Source: Dugong dugon (lineage: Eukaryota; Chordata; Mammalia; Sirenia; Dugongidae). Taken from it: 64,000 bases of DNA. Positions 10,705 through 21,929 of this stretch are shown in pieces. Under the pieces are notes generated by a model. The model saw nothing but the letters and a program-made list of their open reading frames with translations. It did not search any database and was not told the DNA's origin. The stretch's first letter is position 1; each line of letters begins with the position of its first letter. Location: NCBI GenBank assembly GCA_030035585.1, contig CM057464.1, forward strand, positions 27,731,465 through 27,795,464, given 5' to 3'. Position numbers and translations under genes: made by a program.

Positions 10705-10995
10705 GAAAGAAAGCCTAGAGAGTGCATGAGCTTGATAACAGGAAGATTTGTCTTTAAATCCTACTTCTACCACTTCTTAGGTATCAGCCTGTGGGCAAGC
10801 CACTATACCTCCCTGAATGTCCACTTCCTTAATGATAAAATGCTTATTATAATGATACCAACCTCACGCTCATATTGAGGGTGATGTAAAATACATCATA
10901 AAATAAATAAACTATGACATAAAACATGTCGAAAGACATAGAATATGTCAAGCACCTAGTCCTACAGTGCTTGGCACATGGCAGGTGGGACTTAC
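10705..10995 (+). repeat. MIR SINE
   Basis: Shows MIR order: aatcctacttctaccacttc, gtgggcaagccactatacct, cttccttaatgataaaatgc, and the end cagtgcttggcacatggcag. There is a ~60-bp AT-rich expansion in the middle. Confidence 0.7.
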
Positions 10996-12321
10996 TATGA
11001 TCTGAGAGCCTAGAATTGGTGATGGTGGCACTAGAGACTGTGAAGAGGGTGACCATTGCCACTATGAAGCCTTTCCCAAATGGGCTGGAAGGAAATGCCA
11101 TGCTGGAAAAGCAGCCACTTCTTCCTCAGCCTCTAGCATCACCTCCCCCACTCCCATACCCAGCCTGCTTGCATGCACCACACCAGGCAGGAGGAACTCC
11201 CGGTCCCTGTGGGAGCAACTCCTGTTCTTCTGAGGAGATGGGGTGAGTGCTTTCTCCCACAGTGGATTTCCTGACTGTCTTCAGTAGAAGTAAACACAAC
11301 CAGACTGCGGAGTCCACGTGGAACTTACTGCTTCACCTCCTTAAAAAGATGAACTCTGTGTCCAGACAGAGCTACAATGGAGGGGGCTACAAGGTGGCAC
11401 CCTCTGTGGAACCCACCCAAAGGAATGGAAACAAGTTCTCTTCATCCCACTGAAAAGACAAGAGTGACAAAGCTGATAAGAGGTTAAGATTAGGGAATGC
11501 TGCTGTGTCAATAATACCACTGGTGACTTCCTTCGCAGTGTTCATGGGATGTCATTGCCTCGTTTTGCTTCTTTGGCCTTTCTCCTGACTCAGTGCTGAG
11601 GTATTCTTAATTGGGACGGGGACCTGGTCAGGCAGAGGCCCGAGTTCCACAGACCAATCCCTGTACTGTGTTTGGAGTGTGGGTGTGATTTTGAAGGGGG
11701 TCCCTCCTGCCTGCAGCCGCCCTGGACTGACAAGTCTCCTAGACCGGGAGGTAAGAACCCCACGTGGGGCTTTCAACTATACTGCGGTTCATGGGAAAGG
11801 TCTTGGAGTCTCTTCTAAATACCTCTGTATCTCCAAATGAGAAGCTGAGACCATGGGTGGGGGCTAGGAAGTCTCCAGGGAGCTAGAGGGCCTGTAGGAG
11901 GAGGCATGTGCAGGGTGCCTTTCCCAGCAGCCTCTGTCCGAGCAAGGCCACCCACTCTGCAGATGGTCCCTGCTTGCTGAGGGATCCAGCATCAACTTAC
12001 AGAGCACCCTGGCTTGCTATCAGCTTTCTGTCCTGGCCGACACTGTCATCTGGGAAGGGTCGGCAGACACATTGTCAGCCCTCCCTTTGACTCCTCTCAC
12101 GTTTCTCCCCAGGGCTCCGCCCCATTGAGATTTAGTTTTTCTGTAAGGACACAGACATCTAAATACCCTAGACCAGAGCAGAAGCTGGGTTGCTGCCTTT
12201 CTCTGCAAGCTGGTTTGCTATCTTGCTGTTGTTCTGACTTAATCGGAATTGCTACTGAATGTCATATTCCTTGTGCTGAACTTGCTGGCTTCAGCCTGGG
12301 TTTCTCTGTTCTATCTTAACC
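10996..12321. other. repeat-free unique DNA
   Basis: One of the longest repeat-free stretches. A 76-codon frame at 11016 ends just before a donor-like gggtgagtgc (near 11240), but it has no recognisable domain and no clear acceptor. No gene is called. Confidence 0.4.
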
Positions 12322-12529
12322 AGTAAACCAGTTGCTGTTGAGTCGATTCTGACTCATGGTGACCCTGTGTGTGTCAGAGTAGAATTGTGCTCCATAGGGT
12401 TTTCAGTGGCTGATTTTTTGGAAGTAGATCACCAGGCCTTTCTTCTGAGGCATGACTGGGTGGACTTGAACCACCAACCTTTCTGTTAGCAGCTGAGCAT
12501 ATTAACTGTTCGCAATACCCAGGGACTCT
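12322..12529 (-). mobile_element. AfroSINE, type B
   Basis: Reversed full-length copy with tail accagttgctgttgagtcg and head gcaatacccagggactc. The bases gtcgattctgactc keep one of the ancestral CpGs. Confidence 0.92.
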
Positions 12530-13689
12530 GTCTTACACCAGGCAAATTCTTCTCTTGGTTTCTGTTTCATTTAAAGCCATAAACATAATGATTTGGGAGG
12601 AGGTAGGTGACAAGGGTCACCTCACGTATGAAAAACAAAGGAAGAACACTTTTCAAAAATTCTCTATAATTCACAGGTCACATATTTTCCTGGGCTCCAG
12701 TCTAACCACCTGCTAAAGTCATCCATTAACAGCTTAAGCCCTGACAGTAGGCAGGCAGGCCCCTCCAGAGTCTGGATTTTGTCCCAGTTTGGCATCTTGT
12801 TTACCATCATTTCTGCCAATTTCAGAGAATGCATCTGTACTCTGTTTTAGGGACCCTAGAATTCATACTGGCCTAAGAATTATTTATATACCTTCGAACT
12901 TAGCATTACCTATTTTCTCATCATCCAGAAGAAAAATTGCTTCCGCAGAATTCTTGCCCTCCTCCTTCCTGCCTGGATGACTGAGTCCGTGCGTGCCATT
13001 GCCAAATGGCCGATTCTAGCTTATACTGTCAAGGAAAAAAACGATGGGAAACCCAAGAAAGGGAACTACTTTGAATAATTCAAGGGGGTTCTATTGGTTG
13101 AGAAAGTGCTCTCTTTGTATGTACATTGATCTGGAAACATATTTTCACTGTCTCCAGACAACGATGCACAAAAGACAGGGTGTGGAGGGAAAAGGGGAGG
13201 CGAGGAAGGAGAAACAAATACAGTTCACAAAAATAAAAAACAAAATGAAAACAGGAGAGGGATTTAGAGAACTCAGAGCTTGGTGATGAACCCTGCAGCC
13301 TTTTATTCTCAGGTTGTCTGTTTGTAGACAGAGCTAAAGAGTCCAAAAGTTAATCACCAGAATGGAAACTTGGTTTTCTGTTGGAGGCATAAAATTACCA
13401 GAAGAGCAAATATTCTCAGTAGCACTTTGTTAGCATATTCAGCTGTGGGGGAAGGAGGGTGTTAGGGGGTGGAAACCATCTTGAAATGTGTTAGCCTAAA
13501 TTCAAGCCACTATGTGAGTACCAGTTTTTCCTCTGAAATATCAAGATCTAAGAAACTGTTTAACTGTGTAAGAATATGTTTATAATACACATATTTTGAC
13601 AAGTTGTCAAGGTCTCCATTAGTGTGACTGTGAGATAGGGCAGTGGTACTAAAAAAAAAAAAGTATTTTGTTTTGGTCTGACATAAAGC
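12530..13689. other. unique DNA
   Basis: No repeat recognised beyond short A-rich runs, and no coding evidence. Overlapping opposite-strand frames at 13044-13346 look like chance. Confidence 0.4.
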
Positions 13690-14140
13690 TAGTATGTCTT
13701 TGTTGTATAAAAATAAAACAATATAGAAATGTATAATAGAGAAAGGAAAAGTAATCTAGAAATCCCAGGACCCTCACAACCCCATCCCCACCAGAACAGA
13801 CCACATCAATGGTCTGCAGGGCATAGTGCTTCCATTTCTTTTTCTAAAATATGCTATATATATTATTTTAATAAAAACCAATTGCTATTGAGTAGATTCT
13901 GACTCATGGTGACCCCATGTGTGTCAGAGTAGAATTGAGCTCCATAGGGTTTTCAATGGCTGATTTTTCAGAAGTAGATCATCAGGCCTTTCTTCTGAGG
14001 TGTGCTGGATGGATCTGAACCTTCAACCTTTCGATTAGCAGCTGAGAACATTAACTGTTTAATAGTATCATACCAATACTGTACTCTGTTTTGCAACTTG
14101 TTTGTTTTATTTAACAGCATAACCTTGAAAACCTTTTTAT
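13690..14140. repeat. ancient mammalian repeat, split by AfroSINE
   Basis: The right part (accaatactgtactctgttttgc, then cttgtttgttttatttaac) resembles an old mammal-wide repeat. The left part continues it after the SINE at 13873-14058 is removed. I cannot name the family with confidence. Confidence 0.35.
13873..14058 (-). mobile_element. AfroSINE, type B, head clipped
   Basis: Reversed copy: accaattgctattgagtag, body gtagatcatcaggcctttc. It ends inside the tRNA-like head (agctgagaacattaactg). Confidence 0.88.
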
Positions 14141-14141
14141 T

Positions 14142-14212
14142 ATAGTCACAGCCTTGAAAACCCTGTGGAGCAGTTCTACTCTGCACACATGGGGTCTCCA
14201 TGAGTCAGAATT
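14142..14212 (+). mobile_element. AfroSINE 3' fragment
   Basis: Only the last ~70 bp: cagccttgaaaaccctgtgg through ccatgagtcagaatt. It is opposite in orientation to the SINE ~85 bp to its left, and it is joined directly to RTE sequence on its right. Confidence 0.8.
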
Positions 14213-14338
14213 ACGTGAGATGAGATCTCACCATCCTCACTTCTAAGGAGCATTCTGGTTGTATTTCTTCTAAGACTGATTTGTTAATTCTTCTGGTAGT
14301 CCATGGTATATTCAATATTCTTCACCAACATTCAATTT
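14213..14338 (-). mobile_element. RTE LINE fragment
   Basis: Matches 2170-2290: ctcaccatcctcacttctaa, cattctggttgtatttcttc, gtccatggtatattcaatat. This is part of the RTE C-terminal coding region in reverse, with no ends present. Confidence 0.8.
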
Positions 14339-14624
14339 TTTGGTTTTACAGCAAGTGAAGAAAAACCATAAAGGATTTGCTTGCTTATACTGTATTCGAG
14401 GGAGGATAGAAAATTCATGTAAATGAGTTTACAAAGAACCTGAAGAGATTTTTCCCTCTCTGGGGCCAAGGGGAAGCTTTATTGCTATCAGGATCAGTTT
14501 CAAAAGCCAAGAAAAGATGCTTTCTTGGACTTATCAGAGAGTATAAAAGCAGTTTTATAATCCTGCAAGCACTCATCTAAATAGTACATATGATAAAGAA
14601 AATGTATTAGATACATTTTTAAAA

Positions 14625-14909
14625 ATCTTTTCCAACATTTTGTTATTAACAATTTTAACATAGAGAAAAATTGAAAGAATTATATGGTTAACAGCCATGT
14701 AACTACCACTTAGATTCTACCATTAATATTTTACTATTCTTGCTTTATCACATATCTATTCATATATCCATCCCTCTATCCGTCCATCAATAAATCTTAT
14801 TTTTATGCATTCCAAAGTGGGTTGCAATCATTCGTACACTTCAGTCTAAACATTTCAACATATATGTCATTCAATCTTTGTAACTCGTTCTTTAAAAAAA
14901 CATCTTTTT
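14625..14909 (-). mobile_element. Old L1 (L1M-like), left part
   Basis: Contains gaaagaattatatggttaac, attctaccattaatatttta and ctatccgtccatcaat, characteristic of an old mammalian L1 3' region in reverse. It continues at 19338 after the L1 insertion, which makes this the pre-insertion site. Confidence 0.65.
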
Positions 14910-16569
14910 GACTTCTGGCAACATGGTGCTCTAGGCAGAGGCACCATGCGGTCCCGCCACAGCAAAGATCTGAAAAACTAAGCCAAAAAGAGAAAACAGC
15001 AATCCTGAAACCCTAGAACATCAAATGAAGAGATAAAGAACTCAGCCAAGCACCAAATGGACTGAGAAAACTGACAGAGAATGGAGAGCGAGGAGAAGTT
15101 CATGCAGAGGTCCCCTATCAGCTAACGCAGCGAGGATCCACCATCTTGGACTCCTATCAGAGACCAGGAAATAGGGGGTACGAGAAAGCAGCTTCACAGA
15201 GCTTCCATCAGGAGACAGAACAACTGGTAATTGGCGATATACACTTCCCCACCCCCCACCCTTCTTCACCCCCACTCGGCCTCCTCTGCTTTCCGAGGCC
15301 ACAGTCTCTTGGCCGGGAAGCACCGGCTGCTTGGATTCTACCCACCAGCACTGACTGAATCCCTGAGTGCCGTTTGTTGGCTGCTGGTGTTGCTTTTTTC
15401 CACTTCTTTTGATTTCTTCCTTACCTCTCACCACCTCCTCCTTTCGCTCAAATACTTGGCTCTGTGCGCCATCTTTGCTTCTTCCTGGGGGGCTGCGGAG
15501 CTCCGTTCGAGTGTGGAACTGCTTCCCGGTCTGGGCTGCCATGCTGGTGGGATCCCGGGGCTTTTGTTCATTTGTTTGTTTTGAATTGTTGGTTTTCTTT
15601 TTCTTTTCTCGAGTTGGGAGCCTGTTCTGGCCGGGCAGTGCTATGCAGCTTGAGACCTACCACCTCAGCTTGTGCAGACCACAGAGGGATCCCTGAGAGC
15701 ATTGCTTTTTTTTTTTCCTGTTTTTTGGGGGCTTTTCTTGTTCTTGTTTTTTTAATTTTTAATTTGTTTTGTTTTCTTTTTCCTCTTTTTCCCTTTTTGT
15801 CTTTCCTCATTACTCAGTTTCTCATCTCTCTATACCTTCCTTCTCTTCCGGTCCCCTAAATACATGGTGCTTAATTCCTCCACCCCTTTTAGCCAGGCTG
15901 TACTGCAACAACTGGGAACAACTTCCCCAGACCTCGTACCACACCAGTGGGATCCCTGGGAGCCTTGCTGTTCTTTTTGCTTTCTAATTTTTATTTATTC
16001 ATTCTTTTTTTTTCTTCTTCTTCCCCTTTTTGTTTTTCTCCATTTCGTAGTCTCTCATTTCTCCACTCCAATGGCAAGCTCCCCTAGCACTCTTTTTTCA
16101 TTTGTTTGTATGTTTTTGGCTCCTGTTCCTCTCTCCTCTCTCCCATACCCATCTTAGCTCCACACATCACAATATCGCCCCATCCATCCTGCCTAATTGC
16201 ACCGTGTGCTTTAATCACACCACCAAGCAGCAAAGGCCTACCAGAACCTGCCCTGCATGGATTATTGACTTGCCCTGGTGACGGTAGTAAGTGCCACAAA
16301 CAAGCCATCCCAGCAACTCCTCTTTAGCTAGACCTGCCCTGCTGTACCATATCTGAGCGACTGACCCTGCCAATTGGAGAAGGAGGTGAAAAGTATCACT
16401 CCCACAGGCAAGCAAACAACAAAGAACACACAGCCCGCCTGCTCAGACATAGCCAAATTAAAAAAAAAGGATGAAACAAACAAATCTATAATCAATAAAT
16501 GAGAAAAATAAGTACTAAATGCCCTGAAGACAGCAGACAATATCAAAACATTTACAAAAACAGGACAGG
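14910..16569 (+). promoter_or_regulatory. L1 5' UTR with diverged internal repeats
   Basis: In full-length L1s this region holds the internal promoter. It is pyrimidine-rich and contains the motif gggatccc at 15549, 15686 and 15949, each followed by a similar Ct-rich block. This suggests diverged tandem units. The same pattern occurs in the L1 5' UTR at 61525-63164. Promoter activity is inferred from L1 biology, not shown. Confidence 0.55.
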
Positions 16570-17549
16570 ATGGTTCCAATACGTATCCAAAATAAAACTC
16601 CAGATAACTTTTCAGTTGAAGAAAAGGCATTAGAACTACCTGATAGGGAATTCAAATCTCTAATACTCAGAATTATCCAAGAGTTGAAGCAAAAAGCAGA
16701 CAAAAATGAGGAAAAAATAGACAAATTCATGGAAAAGTCAGACAAATGCATGGAAAATACAGACAGAAAACTGGAATAATTCAGGAAAATAATGCAGGAA
16801 CAAAATGCCAAAATAAATTCACAACTGGAAATTATACAAAAACAACAATTAGAAATCCAAAAGATAAACAACAAGATTTCAGAAATGGACAGTGTCATAG
16901 AAGGCCTAAGAGCAGATTTGAAACATTGGAAGACAGGATCAGCAGAATTGAAGACAAACACTTGGACACAACTCTGTTTGAGGAAAAATCAGAAAAAAGA
17001 ACTAAGAAAAATGAAGAGACCCTGAGAATTATGTGGGATACAATCAAAAGCAAAAATCTGCAAGCGATTGGAGTACCAGAACAGGGGGAGAAAACAAAAG
17101 ACACAGAGAGGATCATTGAAGAACTGCTGACAGAAAACTTTCCCAATATCATGAAAGATGAAAAGCTGACCATCCAAGAAGCTCAACGAACCCCATATAG
17201 GATAGACCCCAGAAGAAAATCACCAAGGCATATCATAATCACACTCACTAAAACCAAAGACAAACAAAGTATCCTGAGATCAGCTCAAGAAAAACAAAAA
17301 GTCACATACAGAGGAGAAACAATAAGACGAAGCTCAGATTATTCAGCAGAAATCATGCAGGCAAGAAGGCAATAGGATGACATACATAAAACCTTGAAAG
17401 AAAAAAATTGCCATCCAAGAATAATATATCCTGCAAAACTCTCGTTCAGATATGATGGTGAAATTAGGTCATTTCCAGATAAACAGAAATTAAGGGACTA
17501 TGTAAAAACCAAACCAAACTTACGAGACTTATTAAAGGAAGTCCTTTGA
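16570..17549 (+). pseudogene. L1 ORF1 protein, broken copy
   Basis: ORF1p is the RNA-binding chaperone of L1 particles. The frame starts MVPIRIQNKTPDNFSVEEKA. A coiled-coil region with Lys/Glu heptads follows (EELKQKADKNEEKIDKF-like), then the RRM region (ERIIEELLTENFPNIMKDE) and the C-terminal domain (SPRHIIITLTKTKDKQSILR; QEKQKVTYRGETIRRSSDYS). The end reads NCHPRIIYPAKLSFRYDGEI and stops at 17547-17549. Breaks: an in-frame stop at 16777-16779, one frameshift near 16915-16925, and a stop at 17373-17375 where the family would normally have Trp. The length of ~326 codons is normal, and the copy is otherwise well preserved. Confidence 0.85.
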
Positions 17550-17975
17550 TCTAAGAACAAACAATATCAGACCACAGGCTAAATATAGGACACAGGATTG
17601 TACTAGTCAGATACCAACCTAGGAAATGAACTCTTAAGGACTATGCAAAACCAAAAGAATTACAAAAGGGAACCAGAGAGGTTAATCTGTAAATGACAAC
17701 AGTATCAGAACAATAAAAGAGGGAACAAACGGTGTAGATATAGAACCTTCTAATGGAGAGGAAGTCAAGCGATGCCAAGTAATAATAGACTGGTTGAAAT
17801 CTAGGAAGATAAGGGTAAATTTCAAGGTAACCACAAAGAAAGTTAACAAACCTACTCATCAAAATAAAGAAGAAAAACATAAAGCCTCAGTAAAATCAAA
17901 ACCTACAAAAACAAAAGAAATGAAAAAAATCCACAAACAAAAGGAACTCAGCACAGGAGAGTAAGAGGAACAAAA

Positions 17976-18982
17976 CTGGAGGACGTTATGCTGAGTGAAA
18001 TAAGTCGATCACAAAAGGACAGATATTGTATGAGATCTCTATTGTATAACTCATGTAAAAGTTTACACACAAAAAGAAACAATCTTGTTGGTTATGAGAG
18101 ATGAGAGGAGTGGCGGCGGCGGGGGGGAACTAAATAGATGAGTGGTAACTTTGGTGAAAGGTAAGACAGTACACATTACTGAGGAAGACAGCACAACTTG
18201 TACAAGGAAAGGTCATGGAAGCTCCATAGATACTTTCAAACTCCCTGAGGGACTGAATTGCTGGGAAGAGGGCTGTGGGGACCATGGTCTCAGGGAACAT
18301 CCAGCTCAATTGGCATAACACAGTTTATAAAGACAATGTTCTACATTCTACCTTGGTGAGTAGCATCTGGGGTCTTAAAAGCCTGTGGGCAGCCATATAA
18401 GATACTCCACTGGTCACATCCCTTTGGGAGCAAGGGAGAATGAAGAGAACAAGGTACAAGGAAAAGATTAGTCCAAACGACTACTGGACCACAGCTGCCA
18501 TGGCCTCTACCAGACTGAGTCCAGTAGAGCTAGATGGTGCCCGGCTACCACCACTGACTGCTCTGACCGGGATCACAATACAGGGTCCTGGACAGAGCTG
18601 GAAAAGGATGTAGAATAAAATTCTAACTCACACACACACAAAAAAGACCAGATTTACTGGCCTGACATACTCGCGAAACCCCGAGAGTACGGCCACCGGA
18701 CACCCTTTTAGCCCAGTGGTGAAGCCCCTCCCGAAATTCACCATTCAGCTGGGGATTGGACAGCCTCATAAAACAAAACAGGACTAATGAGGCACAGCAG
18801 TACAGGGACAAGGACTGGAAGGCAGGAGGGAACAGGAAAGCTGGTGATAGGGAACCCAAGGTTGAGAAGGTACAGTGTTAACATGTCATGGAGTTGTTAA
18901 CCATTGTCATGGGGCAATATGTGTACTAACTGTTTAATGAGAAACTATTTGTTCTGCAAACCTTTAAGGTAAAAAAAAAAAA
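17976..18982 (+). mobile_element. L1 3' UTR, first tail
   Basis: Holds a G-rich purine tract at about 18104-18127 (gtggcggcggcggggggga), a known feature of mammalian L1 3' UTRs. Then come gcatctggggtcttaaaagc and the terminal tgtttaatgagaaactattt, with an A-run at 18971-18982. It matches 40787-41704 and the reverse of 52597-53580. Confidence 0.85.
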
Positions 18983-19337
18983 GAATTATCTATGTGAGAT
19001 CAAATTGACAACAGCCACCCAAAAGGTTTGATGAGAAGCCTAGGGCACAGTGAGTTGAAGATAATGGTGATGGAATAATTTGGAAAAGGATAGTGAGAAT
19101 AGCAGCACAACTGGAAGAATGTAATTCATGTCACTGAATTGTACATGTAGAAACTTTCAAAATGGTGTAACTTTGTCTATGATATTTTCACCAAAAAAAA
19201 AGGGTCCTCAGGGTCAAGAAGGGAGAGTGTTGACATGTCTTGTGGTTGTTGATCAATGTCATAAAACAATACGTGTACTGACTGTTTAATGAGAAACTAT
19301 TTGTTCTGTAAAACTTCATCTAAAGTACAATAAAAAA
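18983..19337 (+). mobile_element. Second L1 tail module (older L1 end + young L1 tail)
   Basis: ~215 bp resembling an older L1 3' end (caactggaagaatgtaattc, tcactgaattgtacatgtag, ending ttttcacc plus A-run). This is joined at gggtcctca to the young L1 terminal 130 bp (gtgttgacatgtcttgtggt, tgtttaatgagaaactattt). The same compound unit with the same joint occurs reversed at 25913-26293. Confidence 0.75.
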
Positions 19338-19737
19338 TTTTAAAAAAAAACATTTTTTAAGTCATGCTTATTGAGATAAATTTACAGAAAGTAAAATTTA
19401 CTTCTTAGTGTACAGCTCTATGAGCTTTGACAAGCACCTATAATCATGTAACCACCACCACAATCAAGATACAGAAGAATTCCATCACCCCAAACAATCC
19501 CTCATACCCTTTAAAGTCAACCCCTCCCACCACCCCCAGCCCCTAGCAACCACAGATCTGTTTTCTGTCTTTATAGTTTTACCTTTTCCAGAATGTCCTA
19601 TAGATGGAAGTATACAGTAGGTAGTCTTTTGAGTCTGGCTTCTTTCACTTAGCATAATGCATTTGAGATTCATCCATGCTGTCCATCCATCAGTAGTTTG
19701 TTCTTTTTCACTGCTGGGATATATTTTTATAAGGTAC
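19338..19737 (-). mobile_element. Old L1 (L1M-like), right part
   Basis: Continuation of the old reversed L1 at 14625: catgcttattgagataaatt, gagctttgacaagcacctat, ctagcaaccacagatctg, ttcacttagcataatgcatt. It was split by the 4.4-kb L1. Confidence 0.75.
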
Positions 19738-19766
19738 AATTATTTGCAGGTGATAAGATCTCTAAT

Positions 19767-19970
19767 ATAGGTCCATGAGTGGCACAAATGGTTTGCACTT
19801 GGCTACCAAGCAAAAGGACAGCATTTCAAACCCACTCAGTGGCACTGCAGAAGAAAGGCCTGGCAATATCCTTCTGTAAAAATTACAGCCAAGAATACCC
19901 TATAGAACTAGTTCTATGCTGTAACACATGGGGACACCATGAGTTGGAATCAACTCAACAGCAATGGGTT
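19767..19970 (+). mobile_element. AfroSINE with clean target-site duplication
   Basis: Full-length sense SINE flanked by a perfect 12-bp repeat aagatctctaat (19755-19766 and 19971-19982). The body shows a mixed type (cctggcaatatccttctg followed by taaaaattacagccaag). The TSD fixes both ends of the element exactly. Confidence 0.93.
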
Positions 19971-20009
19971 AAGATCTCTAATCACTAAAAAGCACAGGAT
20001 AAGCAGTAG

Positions 20010-20180
20010 TCATTCGAGTGGACAAGCCCCAAGTTGTGGGGCATCTGAATTCTATTCATGGCTCCATTCCCCTCTCAGGGAAAGCTCTAGGCAAATCAGG
20101 GACTCTGGACCTCTCTAGAGTCCCACTGCACCTCATCTGTGCCCTGGGAACATCAGTGAGCTGCTATCCAAGATACTTTG
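20010..20180 (+). repeat. possible MIR
   Basis: Weak MIR-like order (tctaggcaaatcagggactc, ctctggacctctctagagtc, cacctcatctgtgccctgg). Strongly diverged. Confidence 0.4.
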
Positions 20181-21027
20181 TACGATCAGCAATGCATTTA
20201 TGGTTCAGAATGTGTTGGATCAGGTGTTAACCCTACCTGTTTTTCTTTGATACTGTATGTGACGGCAGAACACGTACACAAGATGGAGATTGTTTTCCCC
20301 AAACTGAGAGCGAGAACCAGGCTGACATAAAAGAGGAAAGGAAAAGGATGCAGATGAGCTAGGACAGGAGAGAGAGGAGGGGTTCTCTACTGGGGGCAGA
20401 ACTGGCCCTGACAAGCTAGGACAAAGTCGTGGAGGACATGTACTTTGGGGCCAGGAGTCCTCCTAGGGTTGAAAAAGAGCTTTCTGCCCGCCCTACTCTC
20501 CCCTCTCCATTTTCTTTCCCTAACTCTACTTAAAATTCTGTGTATCGCATCTAAAACAATAACATCCTGCTGTCAGAAGGAAAAGAGTGAAAGGATATCT
20601 TGGTTTTTTAAAGAAATCATGTAGTTTAACTTCTATGCTTTTAATCTAGCTTTTAACTGAGTAGCTAAAACATTGTCATAATTCCCTCAAAAGCCAAAAA
20701 TAAAATCAGTTCTCTTCTATTTCCTTCCAGCAGCTGAAATGAAGTTGTTTGGCTTTTAAGACGAGAAACATAATCTGCAGGGCGAGACTACGTATCTTTT
20801 TTTCCCCTCATCACTGTTATTCCTAATGCAGGCCCCATTTCTGTATCACCTGAGAAGGCAATGTGGTGGGCTGCAAGGGCCATGGCTCAGGGCTGGGACT
20901 TGTTTCCTGGTCTTGCCTCTGGTCACCTTCAAGATACCAGTCAGACCACTCACCCTCTCACTACAGCAGACACACAAACGTTCTTCCTTGCCTAGGCCAG
21001 GAGTTTGTTCTTAGCTTCCTGTTCACC
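20181..21027. other. unique DNA
   Basis: No repeat or supportable gene. A purine-rich stretch spans ~20320-20400. Confidence 0.4.
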
Positions 21028-21688
21028 TGTTATGGATTGATTTCTGTACCCCCAGATTTATGTTGAAGCCCTAACCCCTGGTACCTGTGAACATAACCTT
21101 GTTTGGAAATTGGGTCTTTGAAAATGTGATCAGTTAACATGAGGTTATACTGGGGTAGGATGGGTCCTAATCAAACAGGAGTGATGTCCTATAAAAAGAA
21201 AAAAGTTACTATTGAGTTAATTCCAACTCACAATGACCCTAACTCATGGTGACCCCATGCATGTCAGAGTAAAACTGTGCTCCATAGGGTTTTCAGTGGC
21301 TGATTTTTTGGCAGTAGATTGCCAGGCCTTTCTTCCAAGGCACCTCTTGGTGGACTTGAACCACCAACCTTTTCATTAGCAGCCAAGTACTTAATCATTT
21401 GTGACACCTAGAGACTCAGAGAAGAAACACAGAGAGACACACAGTGAGAAGATGGCCATGTAGTGATGGGAGTTATGCTGCAACTGCAAGCCAGGAAACT
21501 CCTGGGGCTGCCAGAAGCTGGGAGAGACAAGAAAGGATCTTCCCCTAGAGCCTTCCTAGAGAGCATGGCCATGACAACACTCTTAATTCAGATTTCCAGC
21601 CTTTACAACTCTGAGACAATACATTTCTGTTCTCCTAAGCCACCTACTTTGTGGTACTTTGTTTCGGCAGCCCTAGGGCACTAATTCA
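21028..21688 (+). mobile_element. Solo LTR, ERVL-MaLR (MLT/MST-like), split by AfroSINE
   Basis: Begins tgttatggattgatttctgt and ends near ggcagccctagggcactaat. The 3' part contains gatcttcccctagagcc and a polyadenylation-type region (gagacaatacatttctgttc). Flanking ttcacc occurs on both sides (about 21022-21027 and 21685-21690), consistent with a short retroviral-type TSD. It contains an AfroSINE at 21198-21417, so the LTR is older than that SINE. Confidence 0.75.
21198..21417 (-). mobile_element. AfroSINE, type B, with internal duplication
   Basis: Reversed SINE inside the LTR. The segment around ccaactcacaatgacccta followed by actcatggtgaccccatg shows a ~20-bp local tandem duplication not seen in other copies. 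Head ends gacacctagagactc. Confidence 0.9.
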
Positions 21689-21929
21689 CCACCTCTTCCT
21701 TCATTGCTTCTTTGGAGGTAGACTCCCCAATACTCTACTGTCTTCAGCTGTATTAATAAATGTTATGTCCCCCACCTCCTCAGTCCTAGACATAGACCCA
21801 TTCTCAGGGCCTGTCCTTACCTCTTCCCACATCAAGTCAAACCCACCCTTCTTCCCCATAGTTTCCTGATGCTGGTGTGGACCAGATCATGAGACCTGAT
21901 ATATCAATCTGATCATGATGAGTAAAAAC

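Larger units (their letters stand above)
14910..19337 (+). mobile_element. L1 with 5' UTR and ORF1 but no ORF2
   Basis: A 4.4-kb L1 unit. It starts at a true L1 5' end (acttctggcaacatggtgct, matching the 5' end of the L1 near 63160). It carries a ~1.66-kb 5' UTR, ORF1 (16570-17549) and the inter-ORF spacer. At about 17975, just after ggaacaaaa, it jumps to the last ~40 codons of ORF2 (ctggaggacgttatgctgag) and the 3' UTR. Nearly all of ORF2 (roughly 3.6 kb) is absent. The 3' end is compound: a first tail with A-run at 18971-18982, then a second L1 tail module to 19337. AT-rich TSDs (14891-14909 and 19338-19358, tttaaaaaaacat core) flank the whole unit. It resembles the 'half-L1' (HAL1) architecture, or may be a simple deletion. 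Confidence 0.85.

Noticed and set aside
15042-15859. Several long frames on both strands (up to 166 codons)
   Set aside because: They lie in the L1 5' UTR. The pyrimidine-rich composition produces stop-free frames, and no match to a known protein is evident.
17940-17990. Splicing as the origin of the ORF2 deletion joint (a gtaaga motif lies nearby)
   Set aside because: The sequence continues ~15 bp past the gtaaga before the jump, so the joint is not at a donor dinucleotide.
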